Shown: piece after piece, positions 15,601 through 24,227 of the stretch
Layout of the letters: each line of letters opens with the position of its first letter
Numbering within the stretch: position 1 is the first letter of the stretch
From: an uncultured Lachnospiraceae bacterium
GTDB taxonomy: Bacteria > Bacillota > Clostridia > Lachnospirales > Lachnospiraceae
Length of the DNA: 35,221 nucleotides
Direction: 5' to 3'
Assembly: GCA_947586255.1 (NCBI GenBank)
Contig: CANPXP010000028.1
Coordinates: forward strand, 1-35,221
The notes under the pieces: model-generated
Seen by the model: only the letters and a program-made list of their open reading frames with translations
Told to the model about the DNA's origin: nothing
Database searches by the model: none
Program-made: the position numbers and the translations under genes

Positions 15601-17187
15601 ATGATGAAAAAACAGACGAAGTATTATAAAAAACTGAAAATTGCACATATTAAGGTTGCGGTTTATGTGATTTTTGCGGGGATATTGCTTTTCCCGAGCT
15701 ACCAGCGGCTGGAGAGCAGCGGCGACAATATCTTCACGGTGTACCTGAACGGCACGCAGGTGGGGACGGTCGAGAGCGCCGAGCGGGCGGAGAACTGTCT
15801 GATTGCGGCTCGTAGGCGCCTCGCGGGCACGAGCGACGAGCTGGTGCTGACAGACAGCGATCTCAGCTACGAGGGCAGAGAGGTCCTCTGGGGCGCGGTG
15901 GATGACGACGGAGCGATCACGGAGGGCATGACGTCGGTGCTCAGGAACAGCGTCAAGGAGACTCTGAACCGCTCTTACACGGTAAAGATCAATGAGTATA
16001 CCGTCAATCTGGCAAGCGCGGAGGAAGTGCTGGCGCTGCTGCAGGCGTCCATCAATAAGTATGACAGCAGGCATGAGTATTACGTGGACCTGGTGCTGGA
16101 CGGAGAGCGGGAGCTGAACGTGCTGACGACACAGATCCACTCTGCGGCGGAGCAGCAGGAGGAGGAAGAGGAAGCGGCGGAAGTGATGACCAGCGCGGGA
16201 ATCGACGCGGCGCTGGACGAGATGTTCGCCGACGTGGAGCCGGCTGTCGAGAAGGATTTCTCCGACTATGAGCTGGGATTGAAATCACTGGAATTCGGCG
16301 ATACGGTGGAAGTGGTGGAGTCCTATCTGCCGGGCGATGAGATCACGCCCTTAAGCGAGGCCATCGAAGAGGTGACCAAGGAGAAGGAGAAGGAACAGAT
16401 CTACGAGGTGGTAGCCGGGGATACTCTGTCCCAGATTGCGGAGAAAAACGAGATTCCGCTGGCGGATCTGATCGCCATGAACGAGACGATCGAGAACGAA
16501 AACTCCATGATCCGCGTGGGGGACGAGCTGATCGTCACCGTGCCGGAGCCGGAGCTGTCGGTGGAGCGCACGGAGGAAGTGTACTATGAGGAGGATTACG
16601 AGGCGGACGTGGTCTATGTGGACAACGACGACTGGTACACGACGCAGACGCAGACGCTGCAGGAGCCGTCGGCGGGCCATCGCAAGGTGGTGGCCAACGT
16701 CTCTTACCGCAACAATGAGGAGACTGTCAGGGATATCCTGAAGGAGGAGATCACCTACGAGGCGGTTGCGAAGGTTGTGGAGCGCGGCACGAAGATTCCG
16801 CCTACCTATATCAAGCCGATTTCGGGCGGGCGGCAGTCCTCCGGCTTCGGCAGAAGGAAGGCGCCCACCAGAGGAGCGAGCACCTATCACAAGGGCATCG
16901 ACTGGGCTACCCCTGTCGGCACCGCGGTCATGGCGTCCTCCGCCGGCACGGTGGCCAAGGCGGGCTGGGGCAGCGGCTACGGGTATGTGGTCTATATCAA
17001 CCATGCGGACGGCAGACAGACCAGGTACGGGCATCTGAGTAAGATTCTCGTCTCGCCGGGGCAGACCGTCAGCCAGGGGCAGAAGATCGCGCTCAGCGGC
17101 AATACGGGCGTGAGCACGGGGCCTCACGTGCACTTTGAGATACTGATTAACGGCGTACAGGTGAATCCGCTCAATTACCTGAATTAA
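15601..17187 (+). CDS. Cell-wall metallopeptidase, LysM-G5-M23 architecture
   Basis: A 528-residue exported or membrane-anchored protein. A basic N-terminus leads into a membrane helix at about 17-33 (VAVYVIFAGILLFPSY). An uncharacterised region with a Glu-rich linker follows (to about 265), then a LysM peptidoglycan-binding domain (268-315; YEVVAGDTLSQIAEKNEIPLADLI), a G5-like domain (about 318-400) and a C-terminal M23 domain. The zinc-site residues are present: His430 and Asp434 in HKGID, then His509 and His511 in HVHFE. M23 enzymes cut peptide cross-links in peptidoglycan. The domain is intact, so an active endopeptidase is expected. The ribosome binding site is weak, and ATG codons at 15601 and 15604 are both possible. 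Confidence 0.92.
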   Translation: MMKKQTKYYKKLKIAHIKVAVYVIFAGILLFPSYQRLESSGDNIFTVYLNGTQVGTVESAERAENCLIAARRRLAGTSDELVLTDSDLSYEGREVLWGAVDDDGAITEGMTSVLRNSVKETLNRSYTVKINEYTVNLASAEEVLALLQASINKYDSRHEYYVDLVLDGERELNVLTTQIHSAAEQQEEEEEAAEVMTSAGIDAALDEMFADVEPAVEKDFSDYELGLKSLEFGDTVEVVESYLPGDEITPLSEAIEEVTKEKEKEQIYEVVAGDTLSQIAEKNEIPLADLIAMNETIENENSMIRVGDELIVTVPEPELSVERTEEVYYEEDYEADVVYVDNDDWYTTQTQTLQEPSAGHRKVVANVSYRNNEETVRDILKEEITYEAVAKVVERGTKIPPTYIKPISGGRQSSGFGRRKAPTRGASTYHKGIDWATPVGTAVMASSAGTVAKAGWGSGYGYVVYINHADGRQTRYGHLSKILVSPGQTVSQGQKIALSGNTGVSTGPHVHFEILINGVQVNPLNYLN

Positions 17188-17195
17188 GATTCCCA

Positions 17196-17223
17196 TTTAC
17201 AAATATGTAAAATATGGTATACT
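17196..17223 (+). promoter_or_regulatory. Promoter of murA
   Basis: TTTACA (17196-17201) and TATACT (17218-17223) are 16 bp apart, followed by an AT-rich leader of about 60 nt. Confidence 0.65.
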
Positions 17224-17289
17224 GTAAGATAATTGTTTATGGCATAGCCAATATTTGAATTTTATTCGTTTATCATACAGGGGACTATT

Positions 17290-18582
17290 ATGGAACAATA
17301 TGCGATTAAAGGTGGAAATCCGTTAGTCGGCGAGGTGGAGATCGGCGGCGCGAAGAACGCGGCGCTGGCGATTCTTGCGGCCGCGATTATGACGGACGAT
17401 ACCGTTGTGATAGAGAATATACCCGACGTCAGGGATACGAATGTGCTGATGCAGGCGATGGAGAGCATCGGCGTTATCATTAGCAGGCCGGACAGACACA
17501 CAGTGAAGATCAACGCGTCGCAGATTCATGACATGGTGATCGAGGACGACTATATCAAGAAGATCAGGGCGTCTTACTATCTGCTGGGGGCGCTTCTCGG
17601 CAAATACAAAAAGGCGAAGGTAGCGCTGCCGGGAGGCTGCAATATCGGGCTTCGGCCGATCGACCAGCACATCAAGGGTTTCCGCGCGCTGGGCGCAAAT
17701 GTCAGGATTGAGCACGGACTGATTATCACCGAGACGGAGCGGCTTAAGGGCAACCATATCTACATGGATGTGGTGACGGTGGGCGCGACCATGAACGTGA
17801 TGATGGCGGCCGTGATGGCGGAGGGCCAGACCGTGATCGAGAATGCGGCCAAAGAACCTCACGTCGTAGACCTTGCCAACTTCCTCAACAGCATGGGCGC
17901 CAACATCAAGGGCGCCGGCACGGATGTGATCAGGATCAGGGGCGTTCAGAAGCTGCACGGTACGGAGTACGTCATTATCCCCGACCAGATTGAGGCGGGG
18001 ACATTCATGTTTGCCGCCGCGGTGACGAAGGGCGACGTGACCGTGAAGAACGTTATCCCGAAGCATCTGGAATCCATCAGCGCGAAGCTGCTGGAGATCG
18101 GCTGCGAGGTGGAGGAGTCGGACGACGCCGTCCGCGTGGTAGCCTCCAAGCCGTTGGGACACACCCACGTCAAGACGCTGCCCTACCCGGGATTCCCCAC
18201 GGATATGCAGCCGCAGATCACCGTTGCGCTGGGACTGTCGGCGGGGACGAGCATTGTGACGGAGAGCATCTTCGAGAACCGCTTCAAATATGTGGATGAA
18301 CTGACCCGTATGGGCGCCAATATCAAGGTGGAGGGCAACACGGCGATCATAGACGGCGTGCGGCAGTACACAGGGGCGAGCATCACGGCGCCGGATCTGC
18401 GGGCGGGAGCGGCGCTGGTCATCGCAGGGCTTGCGGCGGAAGGGATCACCACCGTGGACGATATCAAATACATCGAGCGCGGGTATGAAGATTTCCACCT
18501 GAAGCTGCAGGGGCTCGGCGCACAGATTGATATCATCACCGCGGAGAGGGATCTGCAGAAGTTCAGACTGAAAGTCGGCTGA
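17290..18582 (+). CDS. murA: UDP-N-acetylglucosamine 1-carboxyvinyltransferase
   Basis: A 430-residue cytosolic enzyme that transfers enolpyruvate from PEP to UDP-GlcNAc, the first committed step of peptidoglycan synthesis. Visible residues are Lys22-Asn23 in GGAKNAAL and Cys117 in LPGGCNIGLRPIDQH, the PEP-attacking residue that fosfomycin alkylates. GFPTDMQPQ and ENRFKYVDEL follow in the C-terminal half. Clostridia often have two MurA paralogues, and this window cannot tell which this is. It has its own promoter and follows a cell-wall peptidase, a fitting neighbour. The ATG is preceded by AGGGGACT. Confidence 0.96.
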   Translation: MEQYAIKGGNPLVGEVEIGGAKNAALAILAAAIMTDDTVVIENIPDVRDTNVLMQAMESIGVIISRPDRHTVKINASQIHDMVIEDDYIKKIRASYYLLGALLGKYKKAKVALPGGCNIGLRPIDQHIKGFRALGANVRIEHGLIITETERLKGNHIYMDVVTVGATMNVMMAAVMAEGQTVIENAAKEPHVVDLANFLNSMGANIKGAGTDVIRIRGVQKLHGTEYVIIPDQIEAGTFMFAAAVTKGDVTVKNVIPKHLESISAKLLEIGCEVEESDDAVRVVASKPLGHTHVKTLPYPGFPTDMQPQITVALGLSAGTSIVTESIFENRFKYVDELTRMGANIKVEGNTAIIDGVRQYTGASITAPDLRAGAALVIAGLAAEGITTVDDIKYIERGYEDFHLKLQGLGAQIDIITAERDLQKFRLKVG

Positions 18583-18597
18583 TATCGAAAAAGCCTA

Positions 18598-18626
18598 TTG
18601 ACACGGACTGTGTACGGGTGTATTTT
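18598..18626 (+). promoter_or_regulatory. Promoter of the SAM-I riboswitch/metK transcript
   Basis: A perfect TTGACA (18598-18603) is followed after 17 bp by TATTTT (18621-18626). A TATAGT at 18626-18631 is an alternative -10 with a long spacer. Confidence 0.6.
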
Positions 18627-18664
18627 ATAGTACAGATGTATGACAATCATATATAGTGTGTTTT

Positions 18665-18778
18665 CTCTTATTCAGAGTGGTGGAGATACATAGGATCTGT
18701 GAAGCCACGGCAACCCCTGAAAAGGAAGGTGCCAACCTGAGCGAAAACCTGCCGCAAGGCAGCTCGAACAATAAGAGG
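18665..18778 (+). ncRNA. SAM-I (S-box) riboswitch
   Basis: The P1 stem is perfect: CTCTTATT (18665-18672) pairs with AATAAGAG (18770-18777). Between them are the S-box hallmarks CAGAGTGGTGGAG, GTGAAGCCACGGCAACC and AAGGTGCCAACCTG, a P4 hairpin CTGCCGCAAGGCAG and the GCTCGAACAATAAG end. It senses S-adenosylmethionine and sits just before metK, the SAM synthase gene, so feedback shut-off by the product is expected. Confidence 0.97.
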
Positions 18779-18795
18779 ATTTGATGTTGGCTGTC

Positions 18796-18830
18796 AGGTC
18801 CGCTTATCAAATGAGCGGATCTTTATTTAT
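18796..18830 (+). terminator. Expression-platform terminator of the SAM-I riboswitch
   Basis: AGGTCCGCTTAT pairs with ATGAGCGGATCT (12 bp with two G-U pairs, loop CAA), followed by TTTATTTAT. It should form when SAM is bound, ending transcription before metK. Confidence 0.88.
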
Positions 18831-18856
18831 GCAAATATACATGGAGGAGAATCAAG

Positions 18857-20044
18857 ATGGAAAAGAGATTATTTACCTCAGAGTCGGTGACCGAAGGGCA
18901 TCCCGACAAAGTCTGCGACGCGATTTCCGACGCAATTCTGGACGCGTGCATGGAGAAGGACCCGATGAGCCGCGTGGCTTGTGAGACGGCGGTCTGCACG
19001 GGCTTCGTGCTTGTGACGGGCGAGATCACCACAAACGCCTACGTGGATATTCAGAAGGTGGTGCGCGATACCGTGAAGGAGATTGGCTACACCAAGTCCG
19101 AGTACGGCTTCGACGGCAATACCTGCGCGGTGTTCGTCGCGATCGACGAGCAGTCCGCCGATATCGCAATGGGCGTTGACAAGGCGCTCGAGGCGAAGGA
19201 GAACAGAATGTCCGACGCCGAGATCGAGGCGATCGGCGCGGGCGATCAGGGTATGATGTTCGGCTATGCAACCAATGAGACGCCCGAGTACATGCCTTAT
19301 CCGATCTCTCTGGCACACAAGCTTGTACTGCAGCTCACCAAGGTGCGCAAGGACGGTACGCTGAAATACCTCCGACCCGACGGTAAGAGTCAGGTGTCCG
19401 TGGAGTATGATGAGAACGGTAAGCCCGTGCGCCTGGAGGCCGTTGTGCTCTCCACGCAGCACGATCCGGACGTGACGCAGGAGCAGATCCACACGGATAT
19501 CAGGAAATACGTGTTCGATCCGGTGCTTCCGAAGGAGCTGATCGACGACAACACGAAATTCTTCATCAATCCCACGGGCCGTTTCGTGATCGGCGGACCG
19601 CACGGCGATGCCGGTCTGACGGGCCGCAAGATCATCGTGGACACCTACGGCGGCTATGCGCGTCACGGCGGCGGCGCGTTCTCCGGTAAGGACTGCACCA
19701 AGGTGGACCGCTCCGCGGCGTATGCGGCGCGCTATGTGGCGAAGAATATCGTGGCGGCGGGGCTTGCGGACAAGTGCGAGATCCAGCTCTCCTATGCCAT
19801 CGGTGTTGCGCAGCCTACATCTGTTATGGTAGACACCTTCGGAACCGGCAAGGTATCCGACGAGAAGCTGGACGAGATCATCCGTGAGAACTTCGATCTC
19901 AGGCCGGCGGGCATTATTAAGATGCTTGACCTGCGCCGCCCGATCTACAAGCAGACGGCAGCCTACGGGCATTTCGGACGCAACGATCTGGATCTTCCCT
20001 GGGAGAGAACTGACAAGGCGGAGGCGCTGAAGAAGTATCTGTAG
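18857..20044 (+). CDS. metK: S-adenosylmethionine synthase
   Basis: A 395-residue cytosolic enzyme making S-adenosylmethionine from methionine and ATP. Signature motifs are the N-terminal [37 protein letters not shown] (the hexapeptide region), [29 protein letters not shown] and [19 protein letters not shown] (phosphate loop). Length and order of motifs are standard. GGAGGAG lies 7-12 nt before the ATG. It is controlled by the SAM-I riboswitch immediately upstream and ends with a strong terminator, so it is a single-gene transcript. Confidence 0.98.
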   Translation: MEKRLFTSESVTEGHPDKVCDAISDAILDACMEKDPMSRVACETAVCTGFVLVTGEITTNAYVDIQKVVRDTVKEIGYTKSEYGFDGNTCAVFVAIDEQSADIAMGVDKALEAKENRMSDAEIEAIGAGDQGMMFGYATNETPEYMPYPISLAHKLVLQLTKVRKDGTLKYLRPDGKSQVSVEYDENGKPVRLEAVVLSTQHDPDVTQEQIHTDIRKYVFDPVLPKELIDDNTKFFINPTGRFVIGGPHGDAGLTGRKIIVDTYGGYARHGGGAFSGKDCTKVDRSAAYAARYVAKNIVAAGLADKCEIQLSYAIGVAQPTSVMVDTFGTGKVSDEKLDEIIRENFDLRPAGIIKMLDLRRPIYKQTAAYGHFGRNDLDLPWERTDKAEALKKYL

Positions 20045-20089
20045 GGACAGGCGTATATGATTTGGAATGGAATATTGTAAGTTACATAA

Positions 20090-20117
20090 GGGGACGGCGG
20101 ATGCCGTCTCCTTTTTT
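20090..20117 (+). terminator. Rho-independent terminator of metK
   Basis: GGGGACGGC pairs with GCCGTCTCC around loop GGAT, followed by six T residues. Confidence 0.95.
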
Positions 20118-20162
20118 GCGGTCATTTAAGCGCACCCGGCAGAGGAAAAAACAAATTTTATA

Positions 20163-20191
20163 TTGCAATTATTGCAGTAAATTTATATCAT
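20163..20191 (+). promoter_or_regulatory. Promoter of the zinc-ribbon gene with small palindrome
   Basis: TTGCAA (20163-20168) and TATCAT (20186-20191) are 17 bp apart. The -35 lies in a perfect 13-bp palindrome TGCAAT-T-ATTGCA (20164-20176). Confidence 0.5.
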
Positions 20192-20256
20192 TATATTGAT
20201 GAGACAATTTTTGTTGTAATAATGTAACCGTAAACGAGGCAATCGAGGGGGAAGTA

Positions 20257-20535
20257 ATGGATAAGCTGGAGAGAGCGATGGAAAGAATGGTTGACGCCTA
20301 CAACAGACGGGGCGTCTGCAAGGTGTGCGGAGGAAGACTGAAATTTCAGGGCTGCGGGGAGTATGTGTGCGAGAGCTGCAGCGATATCACGTATGATGAT
20401 TACGGCAAGGTGCGCAGCTATGTGGAGACGCATACGAACGCGTCGGTTGTCGATACGGCGGAGGCCACAGGTGTCAGTCAGGAGTCTATCCGGATGATGA
20501 TACGCGAACATAAGATCAGAATGGGTGGTCTTTAA
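20257..20535 (+). CDS. Small zinc-ribbon plus helix-turn-helix protein, YvyF-like
   Basis: A 92-residue protein. Residues about 20-42 carry two Cys pairs (CKVCGG and CESCSD) that should bind one zinc. The second half (about 50-88) reads VRSYVETHTNASVVDTAEATGVSQESIRMMIREHKI, a helix-turn-helix-like segment. The arrangement resembles the flagellar-operon protein YvyF (TIGR03826), but no flagellar gene is nearby. It is more likely a small regulator that has kept this architecture. The ATG has GAGGGGGAAG upstream, and a very strong hairpin follows 20 nt after the stop. Function unknown. Confidence 0.8.
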   Translation: MDKLERAMERMVDAYNRRGVCKVCGGRLKFQGCGEYVCESCSDITYDDYGKVRSYVETHTNASVVDTAEATGVSQESIRMMIREHKIRMGGL

Positions 20536-20557
20536 ACCGAAATTTTCGCATCAGGAC

Positions 20558-20596
20558 AAGAGAGCGCGGGGCGTTGGAAACGTCCCGCGCTCTCTT
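20558..20596 (+). terminator. Very long GC-rich hairpin after the zinc-ribbon gene
   Basis: AAGAGAGCGCGGG (20558-20570) pairs perfectly with CCCGCGCTCTCTT (20584-20596), extended inward by GCGTT/AACGT with one G-U pair, for an 18-bp stem and a GGA loop. No T-run follows. Its last bases overlap the -35 box of dnaE. It probably ends transcription of the upstream gene but could also influence dnaE. Confidence 0.6.
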
Positions 20597-20623
20597 GCGC
20601 AACGGGGGAAAAATTATTATAAT
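20595..20623 (+). promoter_or_regulatory. Promoter of dnaE
   Basis: TTGCGC (20595-20600) and a consensus TATAAT (20618-20623) are 17 bp apart. The -35 begins in the last two bases of the long hairpin. Confidence 0.6.
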
Positions 20624-20669
20624 ATTCCTGATGTGATCGTTTTTGCAGGGGAGAAATCAGGTAAATACA

Positions 20670-23600
20670 ATGGCTTTTGCACATTTGCACGTCCATACGG
20701 AGTACAGTCTGCTGGACGGTTCCAACAAAATTAAAGAGTATGTGAAGCGCGTGAAGGAACTCGGCATGGACAGCGCGGCGATCACCGATCACGGCGTGAT
20801 GTACGGCGTCGTCGATTTCTATAAGGAGGCGACCGCGGCGGGCATCAACCCGATTATCGGCTGCGAGGTCTATGTGGCGCCGAGATCCCGGTTTGACAGG
20901 GAACTGACGGGCGGGGAGGACAGATACTATCATCTGGTGCTTCTGGCGGAGAACAATACGGGCTACGCGAATCTCATGAAGATTGTCAGCCGCGGTTTTA
21001 CCGAGGGGTATTATTATCGTCCCCGCGTGGATATGGAACTTCTGCGCGAGTTCCACGAGGGGATTATCGCGCTGTCGGCCTGTCTGGCGGGAGAGGTGCA
21101 GCGCTATATCCAGAAGGGACTGATCGACGAGGCGAAGAAGACTGCAAGAAAGTACGAGGAGTGCTTCGGCAAGGGCAATTTCTTCCTGGAGCTGCAGGAT
21201 CACGGGATCCCGGAGCAGCGGACGGTCAACGCGGCGCTGCTGAACATGAGTAAGGAGCTGGATATCCCTCTCGTGGCGACCAATGACGTGCACTACACCT
21301 ATGCGGAGGACGCGCAGCCCCACGATATTCTGCTCTGTCTGCAGACCGGCAAGAAGCTGGCGGACGAGGATCGTATGCGCTATGAGGGCGGACAGTATTA
21401 TGTGAAGAGCGAGGAAGAGATGAAAGGCCTTTTCCCTTATGCGTGGGAGGCCGTGGAGAACACGCAGCGCATCGCCGACAGATGCCATGTGGAGATCGAG
21501 TTCGGCAAATATAAGGTGCCGCGCTACGAAGTGCCCGAGGGTTATGATTCCTGGACCTATCTGAATAAACTCTGTCAGGACGGCATGGCCGAGCGCTATC
21601 CGGACGACGACGGCACGTTGCAGGAGCGTCTCGCCCATGAACTGGGCATCATACGCGACATGGGGTTCGTGGACTACTTTCTGATCGTCTGGGACTATAT
21701 CAACTACTGCCGGGAGAACGGGATCGCCGTCGGGCCGGGGCGCGGTTCGGCTGCGGGCAGCATCGTCTCCTACTGCCTGAAGATTACGAACATTGATCCC
21801 ATCAAATACAATCTGCTCTTTGAGCGGTTCCTGAATCCGGAGCGCGTATCCATGCCGGATATCGATGTGGACTTCTGTTTCGAGAGAAGGCAGGAGGTCA
21901 TCGATCACGTCAACCGCAAATACGGCAGCGACAGGGTGGTGCAGATCGTGACCTTCGGCACGATGGCGGCCAAGGGCGTGATCCGCGATGTGGGGCGCGT
22001 GATGGATCTGCCCTACGCATACGTAGACACCATTGCCAAGATGATACCGAATGAGCTGAACATCACCATCGACAGGGCTCTCGAGGTCAATCCGGAACTT
22101 CGGAGGATGTACGGCGAGGACGAGCAGATGCGCACGCTGATCGATATGAGCAAGCGTCTGGAAGGACTGCCGAGGCATACCTCCACCCATGCGGCGGGCG
22201 TCGTCATCTGTCCCGACGCGGCGGAGAATTTCGTGCCGCTCTCGCGCGGCGTGGACAATGCCGTGACCACGCAGTTTACGATGACGACGATCGAGGAACT
22301 GGGGCTTCTGAAGATGGATTTCCTGGGTCTGCGCACGCTCACCGTGATTCAGAAAGCGGTGCAGTTAGTCAAAAAGAGCGCGGGCGCGGATATCGATATC
22401 GACGCCATAGATTACAATGATCAGGCGGTGCTCGCCTCCATCGGAACGGGACGGACGGACGGCGTGTTCCAGCTGGAGAGCGGCGGTATGAAGAACTTCA
22501 TGAAGGAGCTGAAACCGCAGAGTCTGGAGGATGTCATTGCCGGTATCTCGCTGTACCGTCCGGGGCCGATGGATTTTATTCCCAAATATATCAAGGGCAA
22601 AAATAACCCTGACGCCGTCACTTACGACTGTCCACAGCTGGAGCCGATTCTGGCGCCGACCTACGGCTGCATCGTCTACCAGGAACAGGTCATGCAGATC
22701 GTCCGCGATCTGGGCGGCTACACGATGGGACGAAGCGACCTGGTGCGCCGCGCTATGAGCAAGAAGAAACAGTCTGTGATGGAGCAGGAGCGACAGAACT
22801 TTATCTACGGCAATCCCGACGAGGGCGTGCCGGGGTGCGTGGCTGCCGGCATTGACGCCGAGGTGGCGAATCACATTTACGACACGATGATGGACTTCGC
22901 CAAGTACGCCTTCAACAAATCCCATGCGGCGTGCTACGCGGTGGTGGCGTACCAGACCGCCTGGCTGAAATATTATTATCCCGTGGAGTTTATGGCGGCG
23001 CTGCTCACCTCGGTCATCGACAATCCGGCCAAGGTATCCGAGTACATTATGACCTGCCGAAGCATGGGAATCGAGATTCTGCCGCCGGACATCAACGTGG
23101 GGGAGGGCGGTTTCTCGGTATCGGGCAGACAGATCCGCTACGCGCTGACCGCCATCAAGAGCGTCGGCCGGCCGGTCATCGAAGCGGTGGTGGCGGAGCG
23201 GGAGGCGCACGGCCTGTTCAAGAATCTGCAGGATTTTCTCACCCGCGTGGCGGATAAGGATGTGAACAAGCGTGCCGTGGAGCACTTTATCAAGGCGGGG
23301 GCGCTGGACAGCCTGGGAGGCACGCGCAAACAGCATATGAGCGTGTACATCCAGATCATGGACAGCGTGCAGCAGGACAGAAAAAACAACATGGCGGGGC
23401 AGATGTCCCTCTTTGATCTTGTGTCCGAGGAACAGAAGGCGGACTTTGATATCAGGCTGCCGGATGTGGGCGAGTATTCCAAGGAGATGAAGCTGGCTTT
23501 TGAGAAGGAGGTGCTCGGCATCTATATCAGCGGGCATCCGCTGGAAGAGTATCAGGAACTCTGGCGCAGACATATCACCAACACGACGGCGGATTTCCTC

Positions 23601-24119
23601 CTCGACGACGAGAGCGGGGAGATCGCGGTGACGGACGGCAGCACCGCCACTGTCGGCGGTATTGTCACGGACAAGAAAATCAAGTACACCAGGAATGAGA
23701 AAGTTATGGCTTTCCTGCAGATCGAGGATCTGGTCGGCACGGTGGAGGTGATTGTTTTTCCGAGTCAGTATGAGAAATACGGCAGCAGGATTGCGGAGGA
23801 CAGCAAGGTGTTCGTCAGAGGGCGCGTCAGCGCGGAGGAGGAGAAGGACGGCAAACTGATCTGCGAACAGATCACGTTCTTTGAGGATATGCCGCGCAGG
23901 CTGTGGATCAAGTTCCCCACGATGCCGGACTATGAGGCCCATAAGGAGGAACTGCAGGACGCTTTGCGGGAGTCCGAGGGCAGGGACAGCGTCGTCATCT
24001 ATGTGGAGAATCCGAGATCCAGGTATTCCATGCCGGACAACTGGAAGGTGAACGCGGGACAGGAGCTGATCGGGCGGCTGGGGCAGCTCTACGGGGCCGA
24101 GAATATCCGGGTGGTCTGA
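20670..24119 (+). CDS. dnaE: DNA polymerase III subunit alpha
   Basis: A 1149-residue replicative polymerase of the DnaE type. An N-terminal PHP domain starts with HLHVHTEYSLLDG (His5, His7, His9). The palm follows with GPGRGSAAGS and the catalytic acidic motif PDIDVDF (396-402). HTSTHAAGV and FNKSHAACYA are further family marks. Toward the C-terminus come a helix-hairpin-helix region and an OB-fold (about 990-1035). No proofreading exonuclease insertion is present, which separates it from PolC, normally the second Pol III of Firmicutes. I start at ATG 20670, where the family begins; its ribosome binding site is weak (CAGGTAA). A TTG at 20643 would add nine unconserved residues. Confidence 0.97.
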   Translation: MAFAHLHVHTEYSLLDGSNKIKEYVKRVKELGMDSAAITDHGVMYGVVDFYKEATAAGINPIIGCEVYVAPRSRFDRELTGGEDRYYHLVLLAENNTGYANLMKIVSRGFTEGYYYRPRVDMELLREFHEGIIALSACLAGEVQRYIQKGLIDEAKKTARKYEECFGKGNFFLELQDHGIPEQRTVNAALLNMSKELDIPLVATNDVHYTYAEDAQPHDILLCLQTGKKLADEDRMRYEGGQYYVKSEEEMKGLFPYAWEAVENTQRIADRCHVEIEFGKYKVPRYEVPEGYDSWTYLNKLCQDGMAERYPDDDGTLQERLAHELGIIRDMGFVDYFLIVWDYINYCRENGIAVGPGRGSAAGSIVSYCLKITNIDPIKYNLLFERFLNPERVSMPDIDVDFCFERRQEVIDHVNRKYGSDRVVQIVTFGTMAAKGVIRDVGRVMDLPYAYVDTIAKMIPNELNITIDRALEVNPELRRMYGEDEQMRTLIDMSKRLEGLPRHTSTHAAGVVICPDAAENFVPLSRGVDNAVTTQFTMTTIEELGLLKMDFLGLRTLTVIQKAVQLVKKSAGADIDIDAIDYNDQAVLASIGTGRTDGVFQLESGGMKNFMKELKPQSLEDVIAGISLYRPGPMDFIPKYIKGKNNPDAVTYDCPQLEPILAPTYGCIVYQEQVMQIVRDLGGYTMGRSDLVRRAMSKKKQSVMEQERQNFIYGNPDEGVPGCVAAGIDAEVANHIYDTMMDFAKYAFNKSHAACYAVVAYQTAWLKYYYPVEFMAALLTSVIDNPAKVSEYIMTCRSMGIEILPPDINVGEGGFSVSGRQIRYALTAIKSVGRPVIEAVVAEREAHGLFKNLQDFLTRVADKDVNKRAVEHFIKAGALDSLGGTRKQHMSVYIQIMDSVQQDRKNNMAGQMSLFDLVSEEQKADFDIRLPDVGEYSKEMKLAFEKEVLGIYISGHPLEEYQELWRRHITNTTADFLLDDESGEIAVTDGSTATVGGIVTDKKIKYTRNEKVMAFLQIEDLVGTVEVIVFPSQYEKYGSRIAEDSKVFVRGRVSAEEEKDGKLICEQITFFEDMPRRLWIKFPTMPDYEAHKEELQDALRESEGRDSVVIYVENPRSRYSMPDNWKVNAGQELIGRLGQLYGAENIRVV

Positions 24120-24158
24120 CGCGGCCGGCGGCGCGCGCAGACATTTGTGCAAAAAATG

Positions 24159-24187
24159 TTGAAAAGCGTATTTGTTTAGAGTAGAAT
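24159..24187 (+). promoter_or_regulatory. Promoter of pfkA
   Basis: TTGAAA (24159-24164) and TAGAAT (24182-24187) are 17 bp apart in the gap after dnaE. Confidence 0.7.
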
Positions 24188-24227
24188 ACAGATTAGAAGT
24201 TCAGCGCATGATGTGATGGAGGCGGAT

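Noticed and set aside
20532..24152. Very long minus-strand open frames opposite dnaE (552 and 595 codons)
   Set aside because: They mirror a clearly real gene, have no ribosome binding sites, no recognisable domains, and unusual His/Arg/Leu-rich composition typical of the antisense of GC-rich codons. The same applies to the antisense frames opposite murA, metK, argF and birA-dusB.
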